Source: Pseudomonadota bacterium (GTDB lineage Bacteria; Pseudomonadota; Alphaproteobacteria; Rhizobiales; Xanthobacteraceae). From it: a DNA stretch of 18,136 nt. Below, piece after piece: positions 10,208-16,556 of this stretch. Numbering within the stretch: the first letter of the stretch is position 1; every line of letters begins with the position of its first letter. The position numbers were made by a program, and so were the translations under genes. The stretch covers positions 1 through 18,136 of the forward strand of contig JAEZEU010000321.1 of NCBI GenBank assembly GCA_023432885.1, written 5' to 3'. The notes under the pieces are model-generated. The model was not told the origin of the DNA, made no database searches, and worked only from the letters and a program-made list of their open reading frames with translations.

Positions 10208-10920
10208 TGCGCCCCTCCAATTCCGACCGCGACCATACGCATGGGCAAGGCTCGTTCTTCGGCCGGCGCAAGGGTCACAAGCTGCGCGCCTATCAGGCCG
10301 ATCTGATCGAGAGCCTGCTGCCGCGGCTGGGCCTGGACACGTCGTCGGCTGCGCCCGCTCAGCTTGCTGAAATCTTCGACCGAAAGCTCGATGATGTCAG
10401 GCTCGAGATCGGTTTTGGCGGCGGCGAGCACCTGGCCGCCGAGGCGCTGGCCTTTCCGAACGTCGGCTTCATCGGCTGCGAGCCTTATGTGAACGGCTTG
10501 GCAAAGATCCTCGCGCAGATCGAGGCGCACAACATCGCCAACGTCCGCCTGTTCGCCGGCGATGCGGCGGAACTACTGGCCTGGGCGCCGCCGCGTTCGC
10601 TGGCGCGGATCGACCTGATTCATCCTGATCCCTGGCCGAAGCGGCGGCACTGGAAGCGACGGTTCGTGCAGGATGCGACGGTGGCCGCAATGGCGCGCGT
10701 CATCAAGCCATCGGGCGAGTTCCGCTTCGTCAGCGACATCGACGATTATTGCGCCTGGACGCTTGCGCATCTGTTGCGCTCACCGGATTTTGCCTGGCTG
10801 GCGGAGCGCGCAGCCGACTGGCAGCATCCATGGGAGGGCTACACCATGACGCGTTACGGCAGGAAAGCCGAGCGCGAGGGCCGCATCTCGACCTATTTGC
10901 GGTTTCGGCGTGCAGGCTAG
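10204..10920 (+). CDS. trmB: tRNA (guanine-N7-)-methyltransferase TrmB
   Basis: A 238-residue class I SAM-dependent methyltransferase producing m7G46 in tRNA. The SAM-binding motif EIGFGGGEH is at residues 68-76, an acidic strand-2 end lies in GCEPYVNGL (91-99), and the diagnostic TrmB motif HPDPWPKRRHWKRR is at 140-153. The C-terminal TRYGRKAEREGR segment is also typical. Start at ATG 10204 overlaps the peptidase stop (ATGA); a second ATG directly follows at 10207 and is equally possible. Length is normal for alphaproteobacteria. The gene is the last one on the plus strand before the two minus-strand genes, and it converges with the oxygenase gene at 11001. Confidence 0.96.
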   Translation: MMRPSNSDRDHTHGQGSFFGRRKGHKLRAYQADLIESLLPRLGLDTSSAAPAQLAEIFDRKLDDVRLEIGFGGGEHLAAEALAFPNVGFIGCEPYVNGLAKILAQIEAHNIANVRLFAGDAAELLAWAPPRSLARIDLIHPDPWPKRRHWKRRFVQDATVAAMARVIKPSGEFRFVSDIDDYCAWTLAHLLRSPDFAWLAERAADWQHPWEGYTMTRYGRKAEREGRISTYLRFRRAG

Positions 10921-10994
10921 TTAGGCCACGTCATTTCGGGGCGATGCGATAGCATCGTACATCTGAGGTTCCGCCTTCGCGTGATCGGGAACGA
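10921..10994. repeat. Degenerate intergenic palindromic repeat between convergent genes
   Basis: CGATGC (10942-10947) and GCATCG (10952-10957) form a 6-bp stem with a GATA loop. GTTCC (10968-10972) and GGAAC (10988-10992) form a second short stem. The preceding CGTCATTTCGGGG and the stem resemble the abundant short palindromic repeats seen between genes in Bradyrhizobium and Rhodopseudomonas, here imperfect and apparently half-length. No T-run follows on either strand, so it is at best a weak bidirectional terminator for trmB and the oxygenase gene. Confidence 0.45.
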
Positions 10995-11000
10995 GGACAG

Positions 11001-11840
11001 CTACTGCCCCGTCATTCGCGCCTTCTTCGCGTCGGTGGCTTCCCACACCATGCGTTTGCCGCGCTCGCGGCCGAGCAGCTCGATCGGATCGTGATTGTCG
11101 ATATGGCCGAACTGCCCCTTGTAGACGCTGTAGCCGCATAGTTCCTGCAGGCGCCGCGGGAAGCGAATGGCGGTTTCGCGGGGAATGCCGAGCTGCAAGT
11201 TCTCCTGCTGCCGCATCCAGCCCCAGCAATAGGCGCAGGAGAAGGCGTAGCGCCGCGCATCCGACGCGTTGGCGCCGCCGCCGTGCCAGAGCGCGCTGTC
11301 GAACAGCATCACGCTGCCGGCGGGCATGGTCGCGGTGACGGCGTCGTAGTCCCTGCCGTATTCCGGCGAGGAATCAAATTTGTGGCTTCCCGGGATGATG
11401 CGCGTGGCGCCATTGTCGTCGCGAAAATCCGACAGCGCCCAAATCGCATTCAGCGTGATCGGGATGTGCGGACGCGGCAGCGGGATCAGCTGGGTGTCCT
11501 CATGGATCGGCTGCGCCTCCTGGCCCGGGCCGAGCACCAGCGAACAGAACGACGACAGCAGGCACTCCTTGTCAAGCACGCGCTCGACAATGGGCAGCAC
11601 GCTCTCATGCAGCGGCACTTCCCAGAAGATATCGTCGTAGGTGAGCAGGTTGTTGATGCGGACGGTCTTGAACCCCTCGAACGAGGTCTTGGCGTAACCG
11701 AGATCGTGCTCGTCCTCGATCCGGTCCAGCGCGCGCTTGAGATCATCGACCAGCGTTGCGGATGCGGCCCGCTCGATCACCGTATAGCCGTCGTCGCGAA
11801 TACGATCGGCATGTGCCCGGATTTCCGTCTCCGTCAACAT
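11001..11840 (-). CDS. Phytanoyl-CoA dioxygenase family (PhyH) Fe(II)/2-oxoglutarate oxygenase
   Basis: A 279-residue double-stranded beta-helix oxygenase. The iron-binding facial triad can be assigned to H113 and D115 in PIHEDTQ and H186 in LWHGGG; R196 or R197 in DARRYAF is the likely 2-oxoglutarate carboxylate anchor. The strand LGPGQEAQPIHED and the IIPGSHKF segment (148-155) are typical of PhyH proteins. Such enzymes hydroxylate fatty acyl-CoA, ectoine, amino-acid-like or secondary metabolite substrates; the substrate here is unknown. GGGAGAGGG directly before the ATG is a strong ribosome-binding site. It lies 119 bases downstream of the DUF2336 gene on the same strand, which may give a two-gene unit, and it converges with trmB. 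No signal peptide is seen. Confidence 0.9.
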   Translation of the reverse strand: MLTETEIRAHADRIRDDGYTVIERAASATLVDDLKRALDRIEDEHDLGYAKTSFEGFKTVRINNLLTYDDIFWEVPLHESVLPIVERVLDKECLLSSFCSLVLGPGQEAQPIHEDTQLIPLPRPHIPITLNAIWALSDFRDDNGATRIIPGSHKFDSSPEYGRDYDAVTATMPAGSVMLFDSALWHGGGANASDARRYAFSCAYCWGWMRQQENLQLGIPRETAIRFPRRLQELCGYSVYKGQFGHIDNHDPIELLGRERGKRMVWEATDAKKARMTGQ

Positions 11841-11959
11841 CGCCCTCTCCCTTGCGGCGCTGTGGCGCGCCTTGGCGGGGAGGATAGCGGGCGGGTGTTG
11901 GCTTTACCAGATCGGCACTGCGGAGCGCCGTCGACGAAGCCACAGTGGAGAAAGCGTGA

Positions 11960-13042
11960 TTACGCCGCCTGCCGCGCCTTCCAGAAATTCACCACCCGCT
12001 CGGCGGTAGAGGGCATCAGCCGGGCGAAATTGACCCTGGCACCTTCGATGTCCGCCTGCGAAGGGACGCGGTTGGGACCGATTCTCAGCAGGATCAGCGC
12101 GCGCACCGTCGCCCATTCGAGCCCGATCACCTTGCAGACGATCAGGATCGGATCATAGCGATCACCCGAGATCAGGCGATCGAGGATTGCGATTTTCACG
12201 CCCGACATCGCCGAGAGCGCCGCGATCGACTCCTCGTACTTTTGCGCCATCGCAAACCCGAGCACCGCGCTTTCATCGAGATTATCGGCCTCGTGCAGCG
12301 CCAGGATCGCGCGCTTTGCCGGCTCGAAATTGCGGCGGCCTTCAACCGGCGGCATCAGGGCGGAAATGTCGTTCATCACCCGCCTGATCGCGGCCTGCCG
12401 CGCCGGCTTTGCGGCATCGAGCAAGCGGCGTCGGACAACGTCGATCGACCCGCCGAGCAATTCCTTGAGATTGTCGTCGGAGAGATCGTCGCGCTGCCCG
12501 ATCGTGAGTGTCAGCCGCTCGTCCTGGCCGGCGCGCTTGATCAGCGTCGAATAGCCGGTTGCAGAGAACACAGCGCCGGCATTGCCCGCGGCGCGGCGCA
12601 CCACCTCGCGATCGCCACGGCGGACGATGACGTCGGTTACGCCGGTTGAGAGCGTCGCCCGCTCGGCCATGGCAAGCAGATGTTGCTGGCCCTTTTCGCG
12701 CGCGATCTCGACCAGCACTTTCTCGTCGATAACGGGCGATCGGCGGAGCAGCGGGCCGGCGATGGTGATCTCGTCCTCGCGCGCGAGCTGACCCACCAGA
12801 TTGCGCGGCGCATTGGCGACCGGGCCCAGCCGCTCGGCGATATCGGCGCGGATGGCGGGTTCGGTGCGCGGCACGAGGCCGGTCAGGATGCCGTCGAAGA
12901 AGTCGACATGTTCGGGCCGAAAGCCGCGTGCGCCCTCGAAAAACAGTTCGACGATGCGCCGAGCCGCCTCGGCACGTCGATTCGGATCGTCACCCCTGAC
13001 GAGTTCATCGAGCCCGGGGATCAGGAATGTCGCGAAACTCAT
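11960..13042 (-). CDS. DUF2336 domain-containing protein
   Basis: A 360-residue protein that I recognise as the alphaproteobacterial DUF2336 family. It appears almost wholly alpha-helical and built of repeated helix pairs resembling HEAT-like repeats: R-x-D-I-A-E-R-L-G (about 64-72), VLVEIAREKGQQHLLAM (108-125) and DVIVRRGDREVVRRAAGN (137-154). No catalytic motif, signal peptide or membrane helix is visible, so a protein-protein scaffold role is likely, but no function is established. The C-terminus WKARQAA is basic. Start ATG 13042 has only a weak AGG upstream. The promoter must lie between this gene and the divergent rimP operon; the tandem repeat at 13071-13094 falls in that place. The following gene on the strand is the PhyH oxygenase. 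Confidence 0.85.
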   Translation of the reverse strand: MSFATFLIPGLDELVRGDDPNRRAEAARRIVELFFEGARGFRPEHVDFFDGILTGLVPRTEPAIRADIAERLGPVANAPRNLVGQLAREDEITIAGPLLRRSPVIDEKVLVEIAREKGQQHLLAMAERATLSTGVTDVIVRRGDREVVRRAAGNAGAVFSATGYSTLIKRAGQDERLTLTIGQRDDLSDDNLKELLGGSIDVVRRRLLDAAKPARQAAIRRVMNDISALMPPVEGRRNFEPAKRAILALHEADNLDESAVLGFAMAQKYEESIAALSAMSGVKIAILDRLISGDRYDPILIVCKVIGLEWATVRALILLRIGPNRVPSQADIEGARVNFARLMPSTAERVVNFWKARQAA

Positions 13043-13070
13043 TCAACCTACTCAACCCGGCCGAGGTCCC

Positions 13071-13094
13071 GCGCTTTCCTTTGAGCGCTTTCCT
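13071..13094 (-). repeat. Tandem 10-bp direct repeat upstream of the DUF2336 gene
   Basis: GCGCTTTCCT occurs at 13071-13080 and again at 13085-13094, exact copies at a 14-base period; on the minus strand they read AGGAAAGCGC. They lie 29-52 bases before the DUF2336 start codon, where a promoter or regulator-binding site is expected. No clear -35/-10 pair was recognised on that strand. Confidence 0.4.
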
Positions 13095-13152
13095 GACGGG
13101 TTTTTGGGCAATCTAGGCAGGCGAAGTGAACGAAGAGTTTCGCGACAAATCC

Positions 13153-13165
13153 GCTCGAAACGAGC
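13153..13165. repeat. Short perfect palindrome in the divergent intergenic region
   Basis: GCTCG (13153-13157), AAA, CGAGC (13161-13165) is a 13-base perfect palindrome around an AAA centre in the DUF2336/rimP gap. A second palindrome of the same design lies at 13216-13228 in the rimP promoter. It could be a regulator half-site pair for the divergent promoters. The rest of 13095-13205 shows no gene. Confidence 0.3.
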
Positions 13166-13205
13166 TAAATTCTTGATTAACGGGGTTGCTGGGGGCCTCG
13201 GGGCC

Positions 13206-13234
13206 TTGCCGGAATGCGGTAAAACCGCTATATC
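13206..13234 (+). promoter_or_regulatory. Promoter of the rimP-nusA-ylxR-infB operon
   Basis: TTGCCG at 13206-13211 and TATATC at 13229-13234 are separated by 17 bases, a good match to vegetative alphaproteobacterial promoters (TTGAC/TTGCC with CTATAT). Transcription should begin near 13241. A perfect palindrome, GCGGT-AAA-ACCGC at 13216-13228, fills the spacer, an ideal place for a repressor operator, although it may be chance. Confidence 0.6.
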
Positions 13235-13247
13235 AGCCACAACTTAC

Positions 13248-13271
13248 ATGTCTCATACGATCGCGTATTGA
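13248..13271 (+). CDS. Possible seven-codon leader peptide of the rimP attenuator
   Basis: ATG at 13248 opens a frame reading MSHTIAY and ending with TGA at 13269-13271, the base before the terminator stem. The predicted transcription start is only about 6-7 bases upstream and there is no Shine-Dalgarno, so translation would have to be leaderless-like. The codons also form a stem: TCTCATACG (13251-13259) with CGTAT-T-GAGA (13264-13273, one bulged T), which shares bases with the terminator's 5' arm. It may equally be a purely structural RNA segment with no translation. Confidence 0.3.
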   Translation: MSHTIAY

Positions 13272-13301
13272 GAGTGGGCCCTCCGGGACCCGCTCTTTTT
13301 T
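13272..13301 (+). terminator. Intrinsic terminator in the rimP leader (putative attenuator)
   Basis: GAGTGGGCCC (13272-13281) pairs with GGGACCCGCTC (13285-13295) with one G-T pair and one bulged A around a TCC loop, and is followed by TTTTTT at 13296-13301. This is a textbook intrinsic terminator but lies about 120 bases before the rimP start and only about 35-60 bases after the promoter, not behind a gene. It therefore fits an attenuator. A putative 'rimP leader' attenuator family has been described upstream of rimP-nusA in alphaproteobacteria, and this element agrees with it in position and design. Confidence 0.75.
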
Positions 13302-13336
13302 ATTACCTGAACGAGGCCGGGCCTCCGATCGGATCC

Positions 13337-13363
13337 GCCCGACCGTTCGGGAACCGGTCGGGC
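13337..13363 (+). promoter_or_regulatory. Second strong stem-loop in the rimP 5' leader
   Basis: GCCCGACCG (13337-13345) and CGGTCGGGC (13355-13363) are perfect 9-bp arms, with an inner GTTC/GAAC pairing possible in the loop. A smaller hairpin GAGGC-CGG-GCCTC lies at 13313-13325. No T-run follows. Together with the terminator they make the leader downstream of 13302 highly structured; they may be part of the anti-terminated form or protect the mRNA 5' region. Confidence 0.45.
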
Positions 13364-13419
13364 AAAGCGGGCTTAGGGCCCTGAAGAACCTGCAGAACGA
13401 ACCGAACTTGACCCTGGCG

Positions 13420-14175
13420 ATGACCGAACCAACTGCTCCCTCCGTGGATGCCGGATTGCTGGACGAGCCCCGTCTCGTGGTCGAGCCGGGCATGGCGGCG
13501 CGGGTGTCGGCGATCGCCGAGCCGGTGCTGCAGGGCATGGGCTACCGGCTGGTCCGCATCCGGATTTCAGGTGAAGCCGGCTGCACCGTGCAGATCATGG
13601 CCGAGCGGCCGGACGGGACCATGCTGATCGAGGATTGCGAGGCGGTCTCGCGGGCGCTGTCGCCGGTGCTCGACATCGCCGACCCCATCGAGCGCGCCTA
13701 CCGGCTGGAAATTTCCTCGCCGGGCATCGACCGCCCGTTGGTGCGCCGTTCCGACTTCGAGCGCCACGCCGGCCATCTCGCGAAGATCGAAATGGCGGTT
13801 GCCGCTCACGGCCGCAAGCGTTTTCGCGGTATAATCGCCGGCGTCGAAGGCAATGCCGTGCGCCTCAGGCGCGACGAGGTGCCTGCGGGCGAAGATGCCG
13901 ACGTGCTGCTGGTGATGGAAGATATCGCCGATGCGCGGCTTGTCCTCACCGACGAGCTGGTTGCGGAATCGATGCGGCGCGGCAAGGCCGCCGAGCGTGA
14001 GATGCGCAGAGACCTCGGGCTGGCGCGGCCGCTCGCCGAACATGCCAAGCGCGACCTGTCGAAAGGCGAACAGCCGAAACCGAAGAAGAAGCCGCTACCG
14101 AAGAACACCAAGCAACACCGCCTCGCCGCCGATCGCGCGCGCAGGGGCGATACCGATCCTACCGAAGGAGACTAG
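13420..14175 (+). CDS. rimP: Ribosome maturation factor RimP
   Basis: A 251-residue protein assisting late 30S subunit assembly. The N-terminal alpha/beta domain includes IEDCEAVSRAL at about 70-80 and the RimP signature EISSPGIDRPL at 97-107; the C-terminal SH3-like domain runs to about 180. The family is usually 150-200 residues; here a Lys/Arg/Pro-rich tail of about 65 residues follows, as in other Bradyrhizobiaceae RimP proteins as far as I know, and it looks disordered. ATG 13420 is chosen because the conserved part (VVEPGMAARV) follows closely; the frame is open upstream to 13186 but crosses the promoter and terminator. No good ribosome-binding site is seen. It is co-transcribed with nusA, whose start is 4 bases after the stop. 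Confidence 0.94.
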   Translation: MTEPTAPSVDAGLLDEPRLVVEPGMAARVSAIAEPVLQGMGYRLVRIRISGEAGCTVQIMAERPDGTMLIEDCEAVSRALSPVLDIADPIERAYRLEISSPGIDRPLVRRSDFERHAGHLAKIEMAVAAHGRKRFRGIIAGVEGNAVRLRRDEVPAGEDADVLLVMEDIADARLVLTDELVAESMRRGKAAEREMRRDLGLARPLAEHAKRDLSKGEQPKPKKKPLPKNTKQHRLAADRARRGDTDPTEGD

Positions 14176-14178
14176 ACC

Positions 14179-15792
14179 ATGGCAGTCAGCGCCAACAAAC
14201 TCGAACTGCTGCAGATCGCAGACGCCGTTGCGCGCGAAAAGTCGATCGACCGTTCGATCGTGATCGCTGCGATGGAAGACGCCATCGCCAAGGCGGCGCG
14301 TGCCCGCTACGGCAGCGAGACCGACGTCCATGCCGAGATCGACGCCAAGAAGGGCGAGCTGCGGCTGTCGCGCCACATGCTGGTGGTGGAGAACGTCGAG
14401 AACCATGCCAACCAGATTTCGCTTGCCGACGCCCGCCGCGCCAATCCGGGCGCTCAGATCGGCGACACCATCGCCGACACTCTGCCGCCCCTGGAATATG
14501 GCCGCATCGCGGCGCAGTCGGCCAAGCAGGTGATCGTGCAGAAGGTCCGCGAGGCCGAGCGCGACCGGCAGTACCAGGAATTCAAGGACCGCATCGGCGA
14601 CATCGTCAACGGCATCGTCAAGCGCGTCGAATATGGCAGCGTCATCGTCGACCTCGGCCGCGGGGAGGCCATCATTCGCCGCGACGAGATGCTGCCACGC
14701 GAGGTGTTCCGCAACGGCGATCGCGTCCGCGCCTATATTTTCGACGTGCGCCGCGAAACGCGCGGCCCGCAGATCTTCCTGTCCCGCACCCATCCGCAGT
14801 TCATGGCCAAGCTGTTCGCGCAGGAAGTGCCGGAAATCTATGACGGGATCGTCGAGATCAAGGCCGTTGCCCGCGATCCGGGATCCCGCGCCAAGATCGG
14901 CGTGGTCTCCCGCGATTCCTCGGTCGATCCGGTCGGCGCCTGCGTCGGCATGCGCGGCTCGCGCGTGCAGGCCGTTGTGAACGAGCTGCAGGGCGAAAAG
15001 ATCGACATCATTCCGTGGTCGCCGGACATCGCGACCTTCGTGGTCAACGCGCTGGCGCCGGCCGAAGTCGCCAAGGTCGTCATCGACGAGGACCGCGAGC
15101 GCATTGAGGTCGTGGTGCCCGACACCAATAACCAGCTCTCGCTGGCGATCGGCCGCCGCGGCCAGAACGTCCGGCTCGCCTCGCAGCTCACCGGCTGGGA
15201 CATCGACATCCTGACCGAGCAGGAAGAGTCCGAGCGCCGCCAGGCCGATTTCGAGAATTCGACCCGCGTCTTCATGGAAGCGCTCAACGTCGACGAGGTC
15301 GTCGGTCAGCTGCTCGCTTCGGAAGGCTTCACCTCGGTCGAGGAACTGGCGCTGGTCGATGTGCGCGAACTCGCCGGCATCGAAGGTTTCGACGAGGAAA
15401 CCGCCAATGAACTGCAGAACCGCGCCAAGGAATATCTCGAACGGCTGGAATCCGAGCTCGAGAGCCGGCGCAAGGAGCTGGGCGTTGCCGACGACATGAA
15501 GGACGTACCCGGCATCAATTCGAAGATGCTGGTCAAGCTCGGAGAGAACGACGTCAAGACGGTCGAGGATCTGGCGGGCTGCGCCACCGACGACCTCGTC
15601 GGCTGGACCGAGCGCAAGGAGGGAGCCGAGCCGGTCAAGCATGCCGGGTTCCTCGATGGCATCGAGATCTCCCGCGAGGACGCCGAAGCACTGATCATGC
15701 AGGCGCGGGTCAAGGCCGGCTGGATCACCCAGGAAGATCTCGCCAAGCAGTCTGCGGAGGCTGAAGCCCCCGAAGACCAGCCGGCCGCCTAA
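14179..15792 (+). CDS. nusA: Transcription termination/antitermination factor NusA
   Basis: A 537-residue RNA polymerase-binding factor for pausing, termination and antitermination. The N-terminal domain binding RNAP spans about 1-125. The S1 domain lies at about 137-200 (GDIVNGIVKRVEYGSVIVDL), KH1 around 225-290 with GACVGMRGSRVQ at 253-264, and KH2 around 300-350 with AIGRRGQNVRLASQ at 323-336. Two C-terminal helix-hairpin-helix-type acidic repeats follow (about 370-430 and 440-515: LASEGFTSVEEL and LVKLGENDVKTVEDL), then an acidic tail. These two repeats correspond to the AR1/AR2 layout of E. coli. GGAG at 14167-14170 is a strong ribosome-binding site before ATG 14179. It forms one operon with rimP upstream and ylxR downstream. 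Confidence 0.97.
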   Translation: MAVSANKLELLQIADAVAREKSIDRSIVIAAMEDAIAKAARARYGSETDVHAEIDAKKGELRLSRHMLVVENVENHANQISLADARRANPGAQIGDTIADTLPPLEYGRIAAQSAKQVIVQKVREAERDRQYQEFKDRIGDIVNGIVKRVEYGSVIVDLGRGEAIIRRDEMLPREVFRNGDRVRAYIFDVRRETRGPQIFLSRTHPQFMAKLFAQEVPEIYDGIVEIKAVARDPGSRAKIGVVSRDSSVDPVGACVGMRGSRVQAVVNELQGEKIDIIPWSPDIATFVVNALAPAEVAKVVIDEDRERIEVVVPDTNNQLSLAIGRRGQNVRLASQLTGWDIDILTEQEESERRQADFENSTRVFMEALNVDEVVGQLLASEGFTSVEELALVDVRELAGIEGFDEETANELQNRAKEYLERLESELESRRKELGVADDMKDVPGINSKMLVKLGENDVKTVEDLAGCATDDLVGWTERKEGAEPVKHAGFLDGIEISREDAEALIMQARVKAGWITQEDLAKQSAEAEAPEDQPAA

Positions 15793-15814
15793 GGTAGCGG
15801 GAGATGCCCCGCGC

Positions 15815-16498
15815 ATGCTCGCGAACGTTGATGCAGAACTCGACAACGGGCCGCGGACCGACAAGTCCGCGACGATGCGGATGTGCGCGGTCAGCCGCGA
15901 GGTGCGGCCGGTCGACGAGCTGATCCGTTTCGTCCTGTCGCCGGAAGGCGCAGTGGTTCCCGACCTCAAGCGCAAGCTGCCGGGCCGCGGTCTTTGGATT
16001 ACGGCCTCGCGGGCGCGGGTTGCGGAAGCGGTCCGGCGTAACCAATTCACCAGAGGGTTCAGACGCGACGTCCGCGCCGCCCCGAGTCTCGCCTCCGACA
16101 CTGAAAATCTGCTGGTGCGTAGCGCGGTCGAAGCACTGGCCATGGCGGCCAAGGCCGGTCAGGTGGTGGCGGGCTTCGCCAAGGTCGAGGAGGCCCTCTC
16201 CGGGCGGAAGGCAATGGCGTTGATCCATGCTTCCGACGGGGCGGCCGACGGAATCCGCAAATTGGACGCGATCGTCAGCCAAAGGGGCGGAAATCATGGT
16301 GAATCCCCTGGTTTCCCCGTGGTCACGGCGCTGACATCGGCAGAATTGGATTTGGCACTAGGGCGGACAAATGTGATACATGCTGCGCTGCTCGCGGGCC
16401 CGGCGGGCAAGACCTTCCTGTCGCGCAGCCAGATCCTGGTCCGATACCGGACGGCGGATGACGACAAGACGGCCGGGACGGCAAAGAATTCTGACTGA
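15815..16498 (+). CDS. YlxR/RnpM (DUF448) fused to an L7Ae-like RNA-binding domain
   Basis: A 227-residue protein with two RNA-related parts. Residues 20-85 are DUF448/YlxR: RMCAVSREVRPVDELIRFV at 22-40 and the GRGLWI motif at 58-63. Residues 97-185 resemble an L7Ae/YlxQ fold, with AVEALAMAAKAGQVVAGFAKVEEAL at 104-128 in the pattern of that family and TNVIHAALL toward the end. YlxR (RnpM) in Bacillus binds RNase P RNA; YlxQ is a separate gene beside it there. Here, as in other alphaproteobacteria, both are one chain. The L7Ae-like stretch is assigned by eye. GGAG at 15800-15803 precedes ATG 15815. Position between nusA and infB is the conserved one. Confidence 0.9.
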   Translation: MLANVDAELDNGPRTDKSATMRMCAVSREVRPVDELIRFVLSPEGAVVPDLKRKLPGRGLWITASRARVAEAVRRNQFTRGFRRDVRAAPSLASDTENLLVRSAVEALAMAAKAGQVVAGFAKVEEALSGRKAMALIHASDGAADGIRKLDAIVSQRGGNHGESPGFPVVTALTSAELDLALGRTNVIHAALLAGPAGKTFLSRSQILVRYRTADDDKTAGTAKNSD

Positions 16499-16556
16499 AC
16501 GACACGCTGCAATGAATGTGCGCATGCGCGCAACGTAACGAGATTAGGACTGCTGA

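Noticed and set aside
11283..12158. 291-codon plus-strand frame across the oxygenase/DUF2336 junction
   Set aside because: It is opposite two recognised minus-strand genes and resembles no family.
13186..13419. N-terminal extension of RimP by 78 codons
   Set aside because: The extension would begin upstream of the predicted promoter and pass through the intrinsic terminator; the RimP family does not have such an N-terminus.
14095..16152. 685-codon open frame on the minus strand opposite nusA
   Set aside because: It is the complement of a clear NusA gene in GC-rich DNA, which commonly leaves long antisense frames. It shows no recognisable domain and overlaps the whole gene.
16520..16529. GCGCATGCGC palindrome between ylxR and infB
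   Set aside because: A ten-base palindrome is expected by chance in DNA of this GC content, and it is too short with no T-run to be a terminator.
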